From Paraburkholderia caledonica NBRC 102488 (GTDB taxonomy: Bacteria; Pseudomonadota; Gammaproteobacteria; Burkholderiales; Burkholderiaceae), in contig NZ_BAYE01000035.1 of assembly GCF_000685095.1 (NCBI RefSeq), forward strand, positions 1 to 48,126: a DNA stretch of 48,126 nucleotides. The letters are read 5' to 3'. The stretch's first letter is position 1. Each line of letters begins with the position of its first letter. The notes beneath the pieces were generated by a model. It ran no database searches and had not been told where the DNA came from. It saw only the letters and a list, made by a program, of their open reading frames with translations. Shown here piece after piece: positions 8,577 to 17,487 of this stretch. Both the position numbers and the translations under genes were made by a program.

Positions 8577-9245
8577 ATGGAGCAGCTATCAACATTGGCA
8601 CGCGCAGCACAGGACCGGCGCCAACCGGCATCGATCCTCGTGGCCGACGCGCTGCGCGAAGCGATCTTTGGGCGCCTGCTCAAGCAGGGCGAGCCGCTCC
8701 GCCAAGACGCGCTCGCCAAGCAGTTCGCCGTCAGTCAGGTGACTGTACGCGAAGCATTGCGCCTCCTTGGCGAGGAAGGTCTGGTCGAAATCGCTCCTCG
8801 GCGCGGCGCTATCGTCGCATGTCTATCAGAAGACGACGTGCGGGAAATCGTCGAATTACGCATCACACTGGAATCGATCCTGATCGCGGCGGCAATCCGC
8901 CGCCTGACCGATACGGATCTTGAAGAAGCTGAACGGATAATTATGCGACTGGACAAGGCGAGGACCCTTAATGAGCAGCTTCAGCTCAATCTGAGTTTTC
9001 ACAGCCTCCTTTATTCGCGGGCCGTGCGGCCCCGCACGCTGGCAATGCTGGAGAAATTGCGGCTTGCTCTGGAGCCCTATCTGCGAATGCTTTGGATGCG
9101 TTCCGGATACAAGTCAAATTCGCAAGCCGATCATCGGGAAATCGTCGCGCTGTGCCGTGCAAAAAATGTTCGGGGCGCGCAAAAGACTCTGGCGTCGCAT
9201 ATCTCGGCGACCGGCGATGCTATCGTCGCGCTACTGCAGACCTAA
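8577..9245 (+). CDS. GntR family (FadR/FCD type) regulator
   Basis: Regulator of 222 residues from ATG 8577 (MEQLSTLARAAQD). An N-terminal winged helix shows LVADALREAIFGRLLKQGE, then LAKQFAVSQVTVREALRLL and GLVEIAPRRGAIV. The C-terminal FCD domain begins at VREIVELRITLES and keeps a likely metal-binding His in LSFHSLLY and a second in ADHREIVAL. The frame extends to 8511, but ATG 8577 has GGGGA upstream and starts where homologues usually do. It is convergent with the dehydratase gene 18 bases away. Three matching palindromes in the locus are candidate operators for this protein. Confidence 0.9.
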   Translation: MEQLSTLARAAQDRRQPASILVADALREAIFGRLLKQGEPLRQDALAKQFAVSQVTVREALRLLGEEGLVEIAPRRGAIVACLSEDDVREIVELRITLESILIAAAIRRLTDTDLEEAERIIMRLDKARTLNEQLQLNLSFHSLLYSRAVRPRTLAMLEKLRLALEPYLRMLWMRSGYKSNSQADHREIVALCRAKNVRGAQKTLASHISATGDAIVALLQT

Positions 9246-9263
9246 GCGAGGTCAGGTCAATTG

Positions 9264-10247
9264 TCATCGAGCCCCGCGAATAATTTCGTCGCACAACCCT
9301 GAATCGACGTTCCCGCCGGACGCAACCAAAGCGGCGACTTTCCCTCGCAAAGCAGTGGGGTCCGACAGGATCGCCGCCACAGCGACAGCGCCGCCCGGCT
9401 CGACAACAACGCGAAACTCTTCAAACAGCAATTGCATTGCCTTGAGTACGTGCGCGTCATCGGACACAAGCCCTCGGGCAACACCTCCGCGGTTGATTTC
9501 GAAGGGCAATCCGGCAGGCGTCGGCGCAAGCAGTGCATCACAGATCGATGTTTTGCCCGTTGGATTGAGCTCCCTGTTACCCGAGGTCAATGAGCGTCTG
9601 GTGTCGTCGAAATCGATCGGCTCGGCGACCCAGACCTCCGACGAAGAGCACACTAAGTCTCGAGCAAGACACGTCCCCGCTGCCAACCCGCCACCGCCGC
9701 AGGGAACCACGAGCGCGTCCACGCGACGGGAGCCGAGTTCGATGAGGATTTCAAGCGCTACTGTGCCCTGCCCTGCAATGACGTGACGGTGGTCTCCTGG
9801 CGGAATCGTCACATAACGCCCCGTGCGACCGATTTTCTCAGCAATTTCTTCCCGGCGCTCCCGCGTGCGATCGTACTGCACGATTCTTGCGCCCTGCTGC
9901 CGGGCTTTTTCAATTTTGATGGAAGGTGCATCCGTTGGCATGACCACGGTTGCCTGTGTGCCAAGCATCATTGCCACCGTCGCTATCGCCTGTCCATGAT
10001 TGCCTGTCGAATAGGCCAGAACCCCGTCCGGGAATTCGGCCATGTCGAGCCGCGACACGCAATTAAACGCACCTCTGAATTTAAAAGCCCCGGTCCGCTG
10101 CAAGCTCTCGAGCTTCACATAGATATCACCGTCACAGAGCGCGCTGAGCCGTTCCGATCGAAGTAAGGGTGTTGGCCTCGCTATACCTCGAAGACGGTCA
10201 GCTGCGGCTTGGACTTCGGAGGGGCTCGGCAGTTGAAGATCGAGCAT
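9264..10247 (-). CDS. PLP-dependent threonine dehydratase-like enzyme
   Basis: Fold-type II PLP enzyme of 327 residues that probably eliminates water and ammonia from a hydroxy-amino acid. The PLP lysine is in GAFKFRGAFN, the substrate loop is YSTGNHGQA, and the phosphate-binding glycine loop is VPCGGGGLAAG. The protein ends with LVASGGNVD, typical of serine/threonine dehydratases and hydroxyectoine-pathway EutB-like enzymes. It has no C-terminal ACT domain, so it resembles a catabolic, non-isoleucine-regulated form. It lies 59 bases after the HAD-type gene on the same strand and is probably cotranscribed from operator 2. The exact substrate cannot be read from the sequence. Confidence 0.9.
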   Translation of the reverse strand: MLDLQLPSPSEVQAAADRLRGIARPTPLLRSERLSALCDGDIYVKLESLQRTGAFKFRGAFNCVSRLDMAEFPDGVLAYSTGNHGQAIATVAMMLGTQATVVMPTDAPSIKIEKARQQGARIVQYDRTRERREEIAEKIGRTGRYVTIPPGDHRHVIAGQGTVALEILIELGSRRVDALVVPCGGGGLAAGTCLARDLVCSSSEVWVAEPIDFDDTRRSLTSGNRELNPTGKTSICDALLAPTPAGLPFEINRGGVARGLVSDDAHVLKAMQLLFEEFRVVVEPGGAVAVAAILSDPTALRGKVAALVASGGNVDSGLCDEIIRGAR

Positions 10248-10306
10248 TGCCTTTGATGTGAGGTAGTCACTACATGTCTTTAGCCAGATGCAGGCTGTCG
10301 TCGGGC

Positions 10307-11032
10307 TTACGAAATCGCGAGTTGAGCCCGCAAAGCGAGCGCGAAGTCATGCATCGTGTCGAATTCCGCATCAGGCCGTGCACCGACAGCGTCCTCCGAG
10401 CGTGAGCCCAGGCTGCGTCCGGGCCGGCGAATCCAGGCGCATTTCAGATCGAGGACGTTCGCGGGAATCACATCTGCACGCAGACTTTGCCCCACGTGCA
10501 GAACCCGATGCGGCGAAATCTTCAGATCACAAAATGCCTTCAAACCCGAATGGAAGTGAGCATGATCCGGTTTGTACGCACCCACGCTTTGTGCCGTAAC
10601 AACCACGTCAGGATTGAAGCGCAGCTTGCGCACCGAGTAGCTCAACGAGTCGTTGTCGATGTTGCTCAGCAAACCTATCTTCACATGCGAATGGAGATAA
10701 GCGAGCGACTCGACGGCATCGTCGAACGCCGGCCAGAGCATGACCGCCCGACTGAACATCTCGCGCTCGCGATCATTCGCCGGAATCCGGTAGCGTTCGC
10801 AGAACTGGTTGTACGCCTCGCGCAGCACATCGGGGTACAAAAGTGCCGGCCGGATACGCTGCAATCTGGCTCTCGCCCGGTCGAACTCAAGCAGTAACTC
10901 GTCACGGGAGAGTTCGACCTGATGCTGGTCCGCAACGCTCTGGAACATCGCAATGATCGACGGCTCCCAATCGATCAACGTGCCATAGACATCGAAGGTG
11001 ATTGCGTCAAACCGCGTAAGGTCAAGCGTCAC
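10307..11032 (-). CDS. Haloacid dehalogenase type II-like hydrolase
   Basis: HAD-superfamily hydrolase of 241 residues, similar to L-2-haloacid dehalogenases. Motif I FDAITFDVYGTLID carries the nucleophile Asp. Motif II is LLSNIDNDSL, motif III Lys is in GAYKPDHAHF, and motif IV is LHVGQSLRADVIPA. GTG 11032 is the likely start because AAGGAG lies about 6 bases upstream; the frame itself is open to 11089. Operator 2 sits 14 bases before the start, so a bound repressor would block this promoter. The 5' part plus operator is partly duplicated at 14.68-14.82 kb. Dehalogenase versus phosphatase activity cannot be decided here. Confidence 0.9.
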   Translation of the reverse strand: MTLDLTRFDAITFDVYGTLIDWEPSIIAMFQSVADQHQVELSRDELLLEFDRARARLQRIRPALLYPDVLREAYNQFCERYRIPANDREREMFSRAVMLWPAFDDAVESLAYLHSHVKIGLLSNIDNDSLSYSVRKLRFNPDVVVTAQSVGAYKPDHAHFHSGLKAFCDLKISPHRVLHVGQSLRADVIPANVLDLKCAWIRRPGRSLGSRSEDAVGARPDAEFDTMHDFALALRAQLAIS

Positions 11033-11045
11033 GATTCGCTCCTTT

Positions 11046-11062
11046 TTATCGATAATCGATAA
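11046..11062. promoter_or_regulatory. Putative GntR operator 2 (TTATCGATAATCGATAA)
   Basis: Perfect 8-1-8 palindrome between the amidase stop and the HAD-type gene start. It shares the core with operators 1 and 3. Its place directly before the ribosome site suggests repression of the hydrolase-dehydratase transcript. Confidence 0.65.
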
Positions 11063-11108
11063 CGTACCTATTCGTGATCGGTTCGTCAACGACCAGTTGA
11101 GGGCTGGC

Positions 11109-12302
11109 TCAACCGGAGATCGTGACCGCCAGGGAAAGAAGCGCTGTGTCGCTGCCGCGGGGACCGATTAATGAAAAGCCCAGCGGGATTCCCTGAATCT
11201 GCATGATCGGCATGGACACCTGCGGGCGACCCGACAGGCCCGAAACACACAGCAACCGGATGGCTTCGAACCGGTAGGCGTCCAGTTCGCTGTCGGTCAC
11301 GCTAATCAATGGAGCGACGTCCGGCATGGAAGGCACGGCAATCACCGTGTTGTCATCTAGAAGGTTGGCCAGGCCATTGCCAAATTTCGCTCTGGTTTCC
11401 GACGCGGTTTCATATTGCGCGCTCGTCACGCCGCGCGACCAATCAAACCGATCCCGTACCGTCTCTCCTAGCTGGAAATGATGCTCATCCAAAAGGTGCC
11501 CTAAGCCTCTCCATGCTTCAAATCCCTGGATATGACGAAACGCATCGCACAGTGCATCGACGGAATGAGTCGAGATTCTTTTGCGGTAAACGTTGGCTCC
11601 AAGTCGGGCTGCGACCCTAGCAAGCGTGTCGAAGAACACAGCCGCAGTATGCGGCCGCAATTCGGATTCGAACTCGAGCGGAACGACGATATCCCGAGGC
11701 GTCGAAAGAGTGGACGAGTCAGCGCCTAGGAGCGTGCCGCCGACAAGACTCAACGTCTTTGCGTCACGTGCGAACCAACCGCATGCGTCAAGGCTCGGAG
11801 ATAAAGGCATGCATCCCTCCAGACTCACGCCGCCATGGGTGGGACGCAGCCCATAAAGTCCGCAGTGGCTCGATGGCGCACGGACCGAGCCACCGGTGTC
11901 CGTGCCGATGGCGAAACTGCAGAGCCGATTGGAAACGGCTGATGCCGACCCGGAACTGGATCCCCCACAAACTCGGTCCGGAGCCGCACCGTTGACAGGA
12001 ATTCCAAAATGGACGTTCTTTCCGGTCATCGAAAAAGCAAGCTCGTCGGTATGTGTCTTCCCGACGAAACGCGCACCGGCGTTCAACAGCATGTTGACCG
12101 CGGTTGCATTGACGCCTTTTACACCCGACAACGCGAGCATGTGGGGATTGCCACATCCCGTGGGATAGCCTTCTACGTCGAAAAGATCCTTCACACCGAA
12201 GGACAGGCCGGACAGCGGCCCATCTGGCGCATGGCGTACCTTGGCATCCGGATAGGGAACGAAGCAACGATAGAATGAACGGGGCTGAGCAGTATCTGGC
12301 AT
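11109..12302 (-). CDS. Amidase (amidase signature family)
   Basis: Amidase-signature hydrolase of 397 residues, close in layout to AtzE/GatA-like amidases. The catalytic Lys lies in LSFGVKDLFDVEG, the glycine/serine loop is CGGSSSGSASAVS, and the cis-Ser plus nucleophile Ser are in GTDTGGSVRAPSSHCGLYG. The protein ends after GFSLIGPRGSDTALLSLA. ATG 12302 is preceded by AGGAT. It probably cleaves an amide of a small metabolite whose product feeds the neighbouring dehydratase; that is inferred. The gene lies directly after ABC-transporter debris, so it may have lost its original promoter. Confidence 0.93.
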   Translation of the reverse strand: MPDTAQPRSFYRCFVPYPDAKVRHAPDGPLSGLSFGVKDLFDVEGYPTGCGNPHMLALSGVKGVNATAVNMLLNAGARFVGKTHTDELAFSMTGKNVHFGIPVNGAAPDRVCGGSSSGSASAVSNRLCSFAIGTDTGGSVRAPSSHCGLYGLRPTHGGVSLEGCMPLSPSLDACGWFARDAKTLSLVGGTLLGADSSTLSTPRDIVVPLEFESELRPHTAAVFFDTLARVAARLGANVYRKRISTHSVDALCDAFRHIQGFEAWRGLGHLLDEHHFQLGETVRDRFDWSRGVTSAQYETASETRAKFGNGLANLLDDNTVIAVPSMPDVAPLISVTDSELDAYRFEAIRLLCVSGLSGRPQVSMPIMQIQGIPLGFSLIGPRGSDTALLSLAVTISG

Positions 12303-12394
12303 GGCATCCTGGGCTGAGATGGTGTTCGGTCAACCTACGGGATTTAGAGAACTCGCGTGGCGCTCGCTTGGTGGGGCGTTACAGCGCCGCCGGC

Positions 12395-12589
12395 GCGCGT
12401 CATCAAACACTTTGCCTTTGTCGAGAAGGAGACGCCCCCCTGCCAACATGGCGCGCGAACTTGATCTCGTGCGGAGACGATGATCATCGACGCGGCTCCG
12501 AGCGCGATTTGCCTGAGCACCTGAAGAACCTCGTACTGGTGTTCCGGATCGAGCGCCGATTCCGACTCGTCGAAGAGGCACCAGCCGAT
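12395..12589 (-). pseudogene. Amino-acid ABC transporter ATPase, decayed C-terminal fragment
   Basis: One frame reads CLFDESESALDPEHQYEVLQ and ASMIIVS, a degraded Walker B/D-loop region (intact form LFDEPTSALDPE). A second frame continues with GGRLLLDKGKVFDDA, like the end of a polar amino-acid uptake ATPase. The frames are not joined, Glu-Pro-Thr has become Glu-Ser-Glu, and the Walker A half is missing. No other gene is visible between 12303 and 12799. It suggests that the locus once imported an amino-acid-like substrate. Confidence 0.55.
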
Positions 12590-12799
12590 GCTTCACGGCT
12601 AGCGTTAGCGTGATTTGAACCCTTCTTTGAGGCAATTTGGAGGCGAGTGCCATGCAACTGATGCAAGGTGGAACAGAGCTACCGCGAACCTCACTCGCAC
12701 CACGCGATAGTTGATCGTCATTATTTCGTGTCCGGTGCGGATGAACTCTCCGTCGCCATCAGATGAGCAGTGACCAGCGGCGACGGTTGTCGCTTCCGA

Positions 12800-14506
12800 C
12801 TAAATCAACGCTGCCACTGGATAGCGCCGCCATTCCGGCTCGGCATGGCGCCGGCCGTGGGTGAACAGAAACCAGAGCACGGCTTGTTGGTCGGACAGCT
12901 GTGCCGGATGCGCCGCCTTCCAGTCGTCGAATGTCTGGCGCAGCGCCGGCTCGTCGGCCAACATCTGCAAGGCCGTGTCCTCGAAGACATACGCCGAGAT
13001 GTGGTCCTGCTTCCGCTCCAGCACGCTGTTGAAAAACCCCCAGCGAAAGAAGCTGTCGTGCGCTTCGGGTTCCAGCGTCTCCACCGCGTAGCGGGCCTGG
13101 GGCTGGTCGAGAGACACCAGCATGTCGCCCGCGCGCGCCCGGATGGCCTCGCAGTGCGTGCTCAGCAGCACGTGGTCATGAAACATGTGGCCTTCATAGG
13201 CTGTCGCGCGGGTCCCAACCTCCACCACCCGGTACACTCGAGCCGCATCGAACACTCGGTCGGCGTCCAGGGGCCGCAGTGCGACACCGTTCCACTTCAG
13301 CCGCTTGATCACGTCTCGCCAGGCCTGGGGAACAAGGTAGGCTTTCGGGGCCGTTACCACCCGTTCCTCGACGCAGCGGTCAAAGTGGACGATGTCCTTC
13401 TCCCACGGCTGTCTGCGGTCATATGCGATCCGTTGATAGTCACCCAGCCGACTTGGTGTGCGCACCGCCGAGTAGCCCTGAAAGCGAAGGCGCGCCGGGC
13501 GTGCGTGGTCGTTGCGCCATCGCAGCGGCCACTGCGTGCGGCGTTCGGCGTCGGCCCGCAAGTCGCGCCGCAGTTGCTGGATGCGCGCCGCGTTCGCTAC
13601 GCTGAAGTCCAGCACCACCTCGAGCAGCGTGCGCATCGCGGCCACACGGTCGGCGAAAGGCTTGAGCATGTGTGTCTCGGGCATGAAGCCAATAGTGTGG
13701 TGCAGCGCGGCGTAGCCAGTGGAGAAGCGCGGCAGATCGAGAAAATCTTCGATGCCGTCGTCGGGCGTCTCGGCCAGCAGATTGACGTAGGGGCAGGTCG
13801 GCCAGCCCCGCCGCTGCATCTCGCCATAGATCGCGGGCAGCATGCGCTCACGCAGGAAGTTTCCCAAGTCGCCGCCCAGCTTGTCGGGCTGGGTCGGGAT
13901 CAGGGTCATGGCATAGACGTGGTCGGCACCGTTGGCGGTGTGTGTGTCGACCATCACATCCGGATTCCAGGCAGTGAAGAAGCGGTTGAACATCTGGGCG
14001 GCCAGGCTGTCGCATTTGATGAAGTCGCGGTTCAGGTCGAGGTTGAGACCATTGCCCCGAAATCCGAATGATTCGGGGCCTAGCTGGTTGACACGCGAGG
14101 TGGATTGGCGGTTCACGCAGCCATCGACGTTGTAGACCGGGATGAAAAGGAACACCGTTTTACCCAGCGCCGCCAGCCGTTCGGGTTCGAGGCAGAAGTC
14201 GCGCACTAGCGCCATACAGGCGTCGATGCCCTCGGGCTCGCCGGCATGGATGCCGTTATTGTTGAAGAATATTGGACGCCCCTGATCGCGCAAGGTCTCG
14301 CGGTCGAACACGCCGTCGGACGTCACCAACCCGGCGTGCATCGGAAGGCCGGTGTCAGACGTGCCTACCCGCCACCATCGCAGCACACCCGGGAATCGCC
14401 CGGCCAGCCGCTCGTAGAAGGCGATGCATTCGGCCCACGTGGTGGTCTGGTTGCCATTGCCGAGTTCGAAGGGTGTGGGATAGGCAACGGCGGTCGGGGA
14501 CGTCAT
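12800..14506 (-). CDS. M14 family zinc carboxypeptidase-like protein
   Basis: Metallopeptidase-like protein of 568 residues. Zinc ligands are visible as H87-x-x-E90 in NGIHAGEPEG and His189 in VDTHTANGADH. A large C-terminal region of about 300 residues contains no further recognised motif. The ATG at 14506 (MTSPTAVAYPTPFELG) follows AAGGAAT and is preferred to the longer frame reaching 14749, which reads through HAD-type debris. There is no signal peptide, so action in the cytoplasm is likely. Operator 3 lies 295 bases upstream. A long open frame on the opposite strand at 12770-14071 is its shadow. Confidence 0.88.
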   Translation of the reverse strand: MTSPTAVAYPTPFELGNGNQTTTWAECIAFYERLAGRFPGVLRWWRVGTSDTGLPMHAGLVTSDGVFDRETLRDQGRPIFFNNNGIHAGEPEGIDACMALVRDFCLEPERLAALGKTVFLFIPVYNVDGCVNRQSTSRVNQLGPESFGFRGNGLNLDLNRDFIKCDSLAAQMFNRFFTAWNPDVMVDTHTANGADHVYAMTLIPTQPDKLGGDLGNFLRERMLPAIYGEMQRRGWPTCPYVNLLAETPDDGIEDFLDLPRFSTGYAALHHTIGFMPETHMLKPFADRVAAMRTLLEVVLDFSVANAARIQQLRRDLRADAERRTQWPLRWRNDHARPARLRFQGYSAVRTPSRLGDYQRIAYDRRQPWEKDIVHFDRCVEERVVTAPKAYLVPQAWRDVIKRLKWNGVALRPLDADRVFDAARVYRVVEVGTRATAYEGHMFHDHVLLSTHCEAIRARAGDMLVSLDQPQARYAVETLEPEAHDSFFRWGFFNSVLERKQDHISAYVFEDTALQMLADEPALRQTFDDWKAAHPAQLSDQQAVLWFLFTHGRRHAEPEWRRYPVAALI

Positions 14507-14679
14507 GCGCGATTCCTTTTTCTGTTGGTGGTACGTTGCCACTGCCAAGTTCGAAGGGCGTGGGAAAGGCAAGGCTGGTCGATCATGAACAGCCAGGCGA
14601 GCGGCCGCGTGCCCCCTCCCCATAAGATGCGCTGATCGAACCGCATCCCCGGACACGCAGGGCCATAGGCTGTTCTTGG

Positions 14680-14775
14680 ACGCGACCTGGTCCGCAACGC
14701 TCCGAAACATCGATATGGCGGGCGCCATGTCGATCAATGTACCGTTCACATCAAACCTGAGAACATCAGACTGGA
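14680..14775 (-). pseudogene. Fragment duplicating the 5' end of the HAD-type gene
   Basis: The translation FDVNGTLIDMAPAISMFRSV followed by ADQVAS matches the start of the hydrolase at 11032 (FDVYGTLIDWEP, MFQSVADQ). It lies just below operator 3, as the intact gene lies below operator 2. The fragment then runs into unrelated sequence before the peptidase. A second echo, an imperfect copy of the peptidase start, is seen at about 14533-14577. Confidence 0.7.
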
Positions 14776-14800
14776 TAGGACCAAGCAGTATGCCGTCACC

Positions 14801-14823
14801 ATTTTATCGATAATCGATAAAAT
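14801..14823. promoter_or_regulatory. Putative GntR operator 3 (extended palindrome)
   Basis: Perfect 11-1-11 palindrome with core TTATCGATAATCGATAA, the longest of the three copies. It is upstream of the HAD fragment and the M14 peptidase gene. It also contains the stop codon of the TniQ-like fragment. Confidence 0.65.
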
Positions 14824-15241
14824 AGAGCGGACGTTTGCGTATGTCAAGAATGTGCGGGGACTCTTTAGGTACGTTATGCCCGGCAATCAACAATACGTGT
14901 TGGAGATCGTTAATTTTGCTAGCGGTGTCCACTTGATCGTTAATGCTGTCCACTAATTCTGCTAACGCAGGCGGTCGGTGGCCCGAAAACAAGCATTTTT
15001 CTCGGTAGCGCCTGATCGTCCGAAGCGCGGCGTCGAAGTGATTTGATAGCCGGAACACGGACGCCGGCACCGTTTCAAGGGGCCTGTGGTGCACGCTACA
15101 GAATTCGGCTGTCGGATCAAGCCACTCACGTTTCCAGCGTGGCGCTGACACGTCCGCTTCATTTAGCACGAGGCATCTAAAGCAGTACGGCATGCAGCGA
15201 CGGTCATCGAGCCATGCTGTTGGCGTCTGTGTGTGGCTCAA
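14804..15241 (-). pseudogene. TniQ-like zinc-finger protein fragment
   Basis: The frame encodes CMPYCFRCLVLNEADVSAPR, WKREWLDP and FCSVHHRPL. This Cys-x2-Cys ... Cys-x2-His arrangement is typical of TniQ/TnsD-type target-selection proteins, here in the short Burkholderia form. The frame is open upstream to about 15335 without a good start; TTG 15241 is nominal. It ends inside operator 3, so the natural C-terminus is probably lost. I infer a remnant of a transposon or of a TniQ-like host gene. Confidence 0.55.
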
Positions 15242-15596
15242 CCTGCCGCCATCAAGACGCGCGAGCGTCGCGAATCGCCCTAGTGCTGATCGCGAAATTG
15301 TCGGGAAAAGGTATCCATCCCGCCGTAGAGCGTATTAAATTCTATGGTCCCTCCCATTTTTGCAACCACGATTTTCGATGTCATTGCAGGCTCGCTTAAA
15401 TCTATCCGGCGTCGATTGTGGGGATCATGCCCCGCGCCACGATGAGGTTCGCGCCTGAAGGTCCTAAAAACTGTCTCGGCTTGGGAAAGCCTATTTAATA
15501 CCCAGGTTGTCCTTCAGGCCGATGTGCCGTTCATGTCATCAAATTTCAGTCGTCGCAAAACCAGTTGGGTGATTCGCCAGAAGTTGAGCCGCGCAG

Positions 15597-16622
15597 TCAG
15601 TCCGCAGCGACCGTCAATCCCGCACAGTACGCGGTGCCGTGGGCTGCCATTGACCACGCAGTTCGAGCCAGCTTGTTAGCCAGCGCGCACGCTACAACGT
15701 TTGAATGTCGTCGGGTGAGCATGGCACGAACCCAGTCCGCGAGTTGGCCTGTCCGTCCCTCAAGCCGCAGCATGTAGGCTCGAGCGCACGTGACGAGCAG
15801 CCGCCGAATATTCTTGTCGCCACGTCGGCTGATACCAAGCAACGTCGCCTTCCCACCGGTACTGTACTGCCTGGGAACGAGACCGACCGACGCTGCAAAG
15901 TCGCGACCGCACCTATACTGCTTGCCGTCTCCCATTTCTGCGGCCAGAACACTGGCGGTGATGGGGCCGATGCCCGGGATCGTCAGCAGGCGCTGGCCGA
16001 GCTCGTCGTCTGCGAGCTGGGCGTTAATCTCTTTCTCAATATGGCCAACTTCGCTGTCGAGGTACTTATAGTGCTCGTGCAGACGCTGAAGGATCGCGAT
16101 CAGGCGCGGTGGCAGTGAATGCTCAGAGAGGAAGGCCGGAAGACGGGCAACGGAAGCCTTTCCAACTGGCAAGCTAACGCCGAATTCCAGCAATAAGCCG
16201 TGCATCTGGTTGATGGTTCTCGTGCGATCCCGCACGAATGACTCCCGTAGGCGATGTAGGGCGGAGAGCGTCTGCTGTGATTCGGTTTTCGCGGTGACAA
16301 ACCGCATGGTAGGCCGGGAGGCAGCTTCGCAGATAGCCTCGGCGTCTACAAAGTCATTCTTGTTGCTCTTTACGAACGGACGTACAAACTGCGGTGAGAT
16401 CAATTTGACCTCATGTCCGAACGTCGTCAGCAGGCGAGCCATGTGATGGGCGCCGGCACAAGCCTCCATTACAACCGTGCATGCATGAAAAGTCGCGAAG
16501 AACTCGACCAGTTGCCTGCGCCCGAGCTTCTTGCGAAATACCGCTTTGCCCCCTCTGTCCTGACCGTGAAGGTGGAAGGTGTTCTTTCCCAAATCGATGC
16601 CAACTATCGTGACGTCTTGCAT
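15597..16622 (-). CDS. IS110 family transposase
   Basis: Complete transposase of 341 residues starting MQDVTIVGIDLGKNTFHLHG. The N-terminal DEDD nuclease domain shows VGIDLGK, VVMEACAGAHH and KNDFVDAEAICEA. The C-terminal Transposase_20 domain shows LLTIPGIGPITASVLAAE with the conserved Ser. IS110 elements lack typical inverted repeats, and I could not fix their ends; about 15.5-16.7 kb is the likely extent. It separates the catabolic locus from the HxlR locus. A frame extension to 16664 is less likely than the ATG at 16622. Confidence 0.92.
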   Translation of the reverse strand: MQDVTIVGIDLGKNTFHLHGQDRGGKAVFRKKLGRRQLVEFFATFHACTVVMEACAGAHHMARLLTTFGHEVKLISPQFVRPFVKSNKNDFVDAEAICEAASRPTMRFVTAKTESQQTLSALHRLRESFVRDRTRTINQMHGLLLEFGVSLPVGKASVARLPAFLSEHSLPPRLIAILQRLHEHYKYLDSEVGHIEKEINAQLADDELGQRLLTIPGIGPITASVLAAEMGDGKQYRCGRDFAASVGLVPRQYSTGGKATLLGISRRGDKNIRRLLVTCARAYMLRLEGRTGQLADWVRAMLTRRHSNVVACALANKLARTAWSMAAHGTAYCAGLTVAAD

Positions 16623-17039
16623 GACAGTCTCCAATCCGGAATTGACGCCGTAAGCGTAGCGCACTCGGCGAGGGCGGGAGGGACCATCCCATTACTGTAA
16701 CGTTGCGGCAATAAGTTCATCAATCCGTGACGTCCGGACGTGCCGAGGAGCTACAAGCCTTGCTGCGCATGACTTGGACAAGCCGAATTAATTGTGTCAA
16801 CGACGAGGCCAAGGCACTGACTCATCCGGACGCATCGGGCAGTAGTCGCCGCCACAAACCGTCATTCGATGCCGTGCCTATGAAGACATCCGACCGTCTC
16901 ATTGATCACTGAAAACCGGCCCTTTTTGGCACAGATCAAAATGCGTCGAGGATCACTTAGAGGCCGCCTTCTCCTCTGCAGCAGTTCGTCCGACGGCCGC
17001 CTCCGGGAGTGGCGAGTGATCCACGACTTATTGGTCCGA
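16623..17039. other. Gene-free stretch between IS110 and hxlR
   Basis: About 420 bases. It must include one end of the IS110 element. Small frames on both strands resemble nothing I know. No terminator is evident. Confidence 0.4.
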
Positions 17040-17471
17040 TCATGTCGCGCAGGAACGGACCGATCTGGCATTCAGGAGTGCCGGCACTTGTTCCTCCTCA
17101 GCCTGCAGCACTTGCTGATCGTAGATCAGCTGTGCAGTCTCGATTTCATGCAAATGTTTGATTGACCAGTCGTATACCGCGCCGAACGGAACCTGGAGCG
17201 TGCGGCCAAGATCGGTGATCGAGTATTGGACCGCGACGGGTGACGTGTTGAGCACCTGCCGCGAGATCAGACCGTTGCGCTCGAGACGCCGCAGCGCCTG
17301 GGTCAGCGCCTTGTGCGTAACCCCTTCCAGCCTGCGCTTCAGTTCATTAAAGCGCGTCGGCTTCTGCGTCAGCATCGTAAGAATCATTACCGACCATTTG
17401 TTCGCGACCTGATCGAAAAACGATCGAGCGGCGCAGTCCGCGAAGAACACATCGTCAACCTCGGGAGCCAT
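17040..17471 (-). CDS. HxlR family redox/electrophile-type regulator
   Basis: Winged-helix regulator of 143 residues from ATG 17471, which has AGGAGG about 8 bases upstream. The HxlR domain shows ADCAARSFFDQVANKWSVMI, PTRFNELKRRLEGVTHKALT and LRRLERNGLI. A Cys at position 13 corresponds to the conserved N-terminal Cys of YodB/QorR/HypR-like regulators, which sense quinones or disulfide stress; that role is inferred. It is divergent from the exported hydrolase and the second old yellow enzyme, with a strong palindrome between them. The usual HxlR role is to repress such a neighbouring detoxification gene. Confidence 0.93.
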   Translation of the reverse strand: MAPEVDDVFFADCAARSFFDQVANKWSVMILTMLTQKPTRFNELKRRLEGVTHKALTQALRRLERNGLISRQVLNTSPVAVQYSITDLGRTLQVPFGAVYDWSIKHLHEIETAQLIYDQQVLQAEEEQVPALLNARSVRSCAT

Positions 17472-17487
17472 GCCGATATCCTCCTGT

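Noticed and set aside
12770..14071. Plus-strand frame of 433 codons
   Set aside because: Shadow of the M14 peptidase; composition is rich in Arg, Val and His without any family motif.
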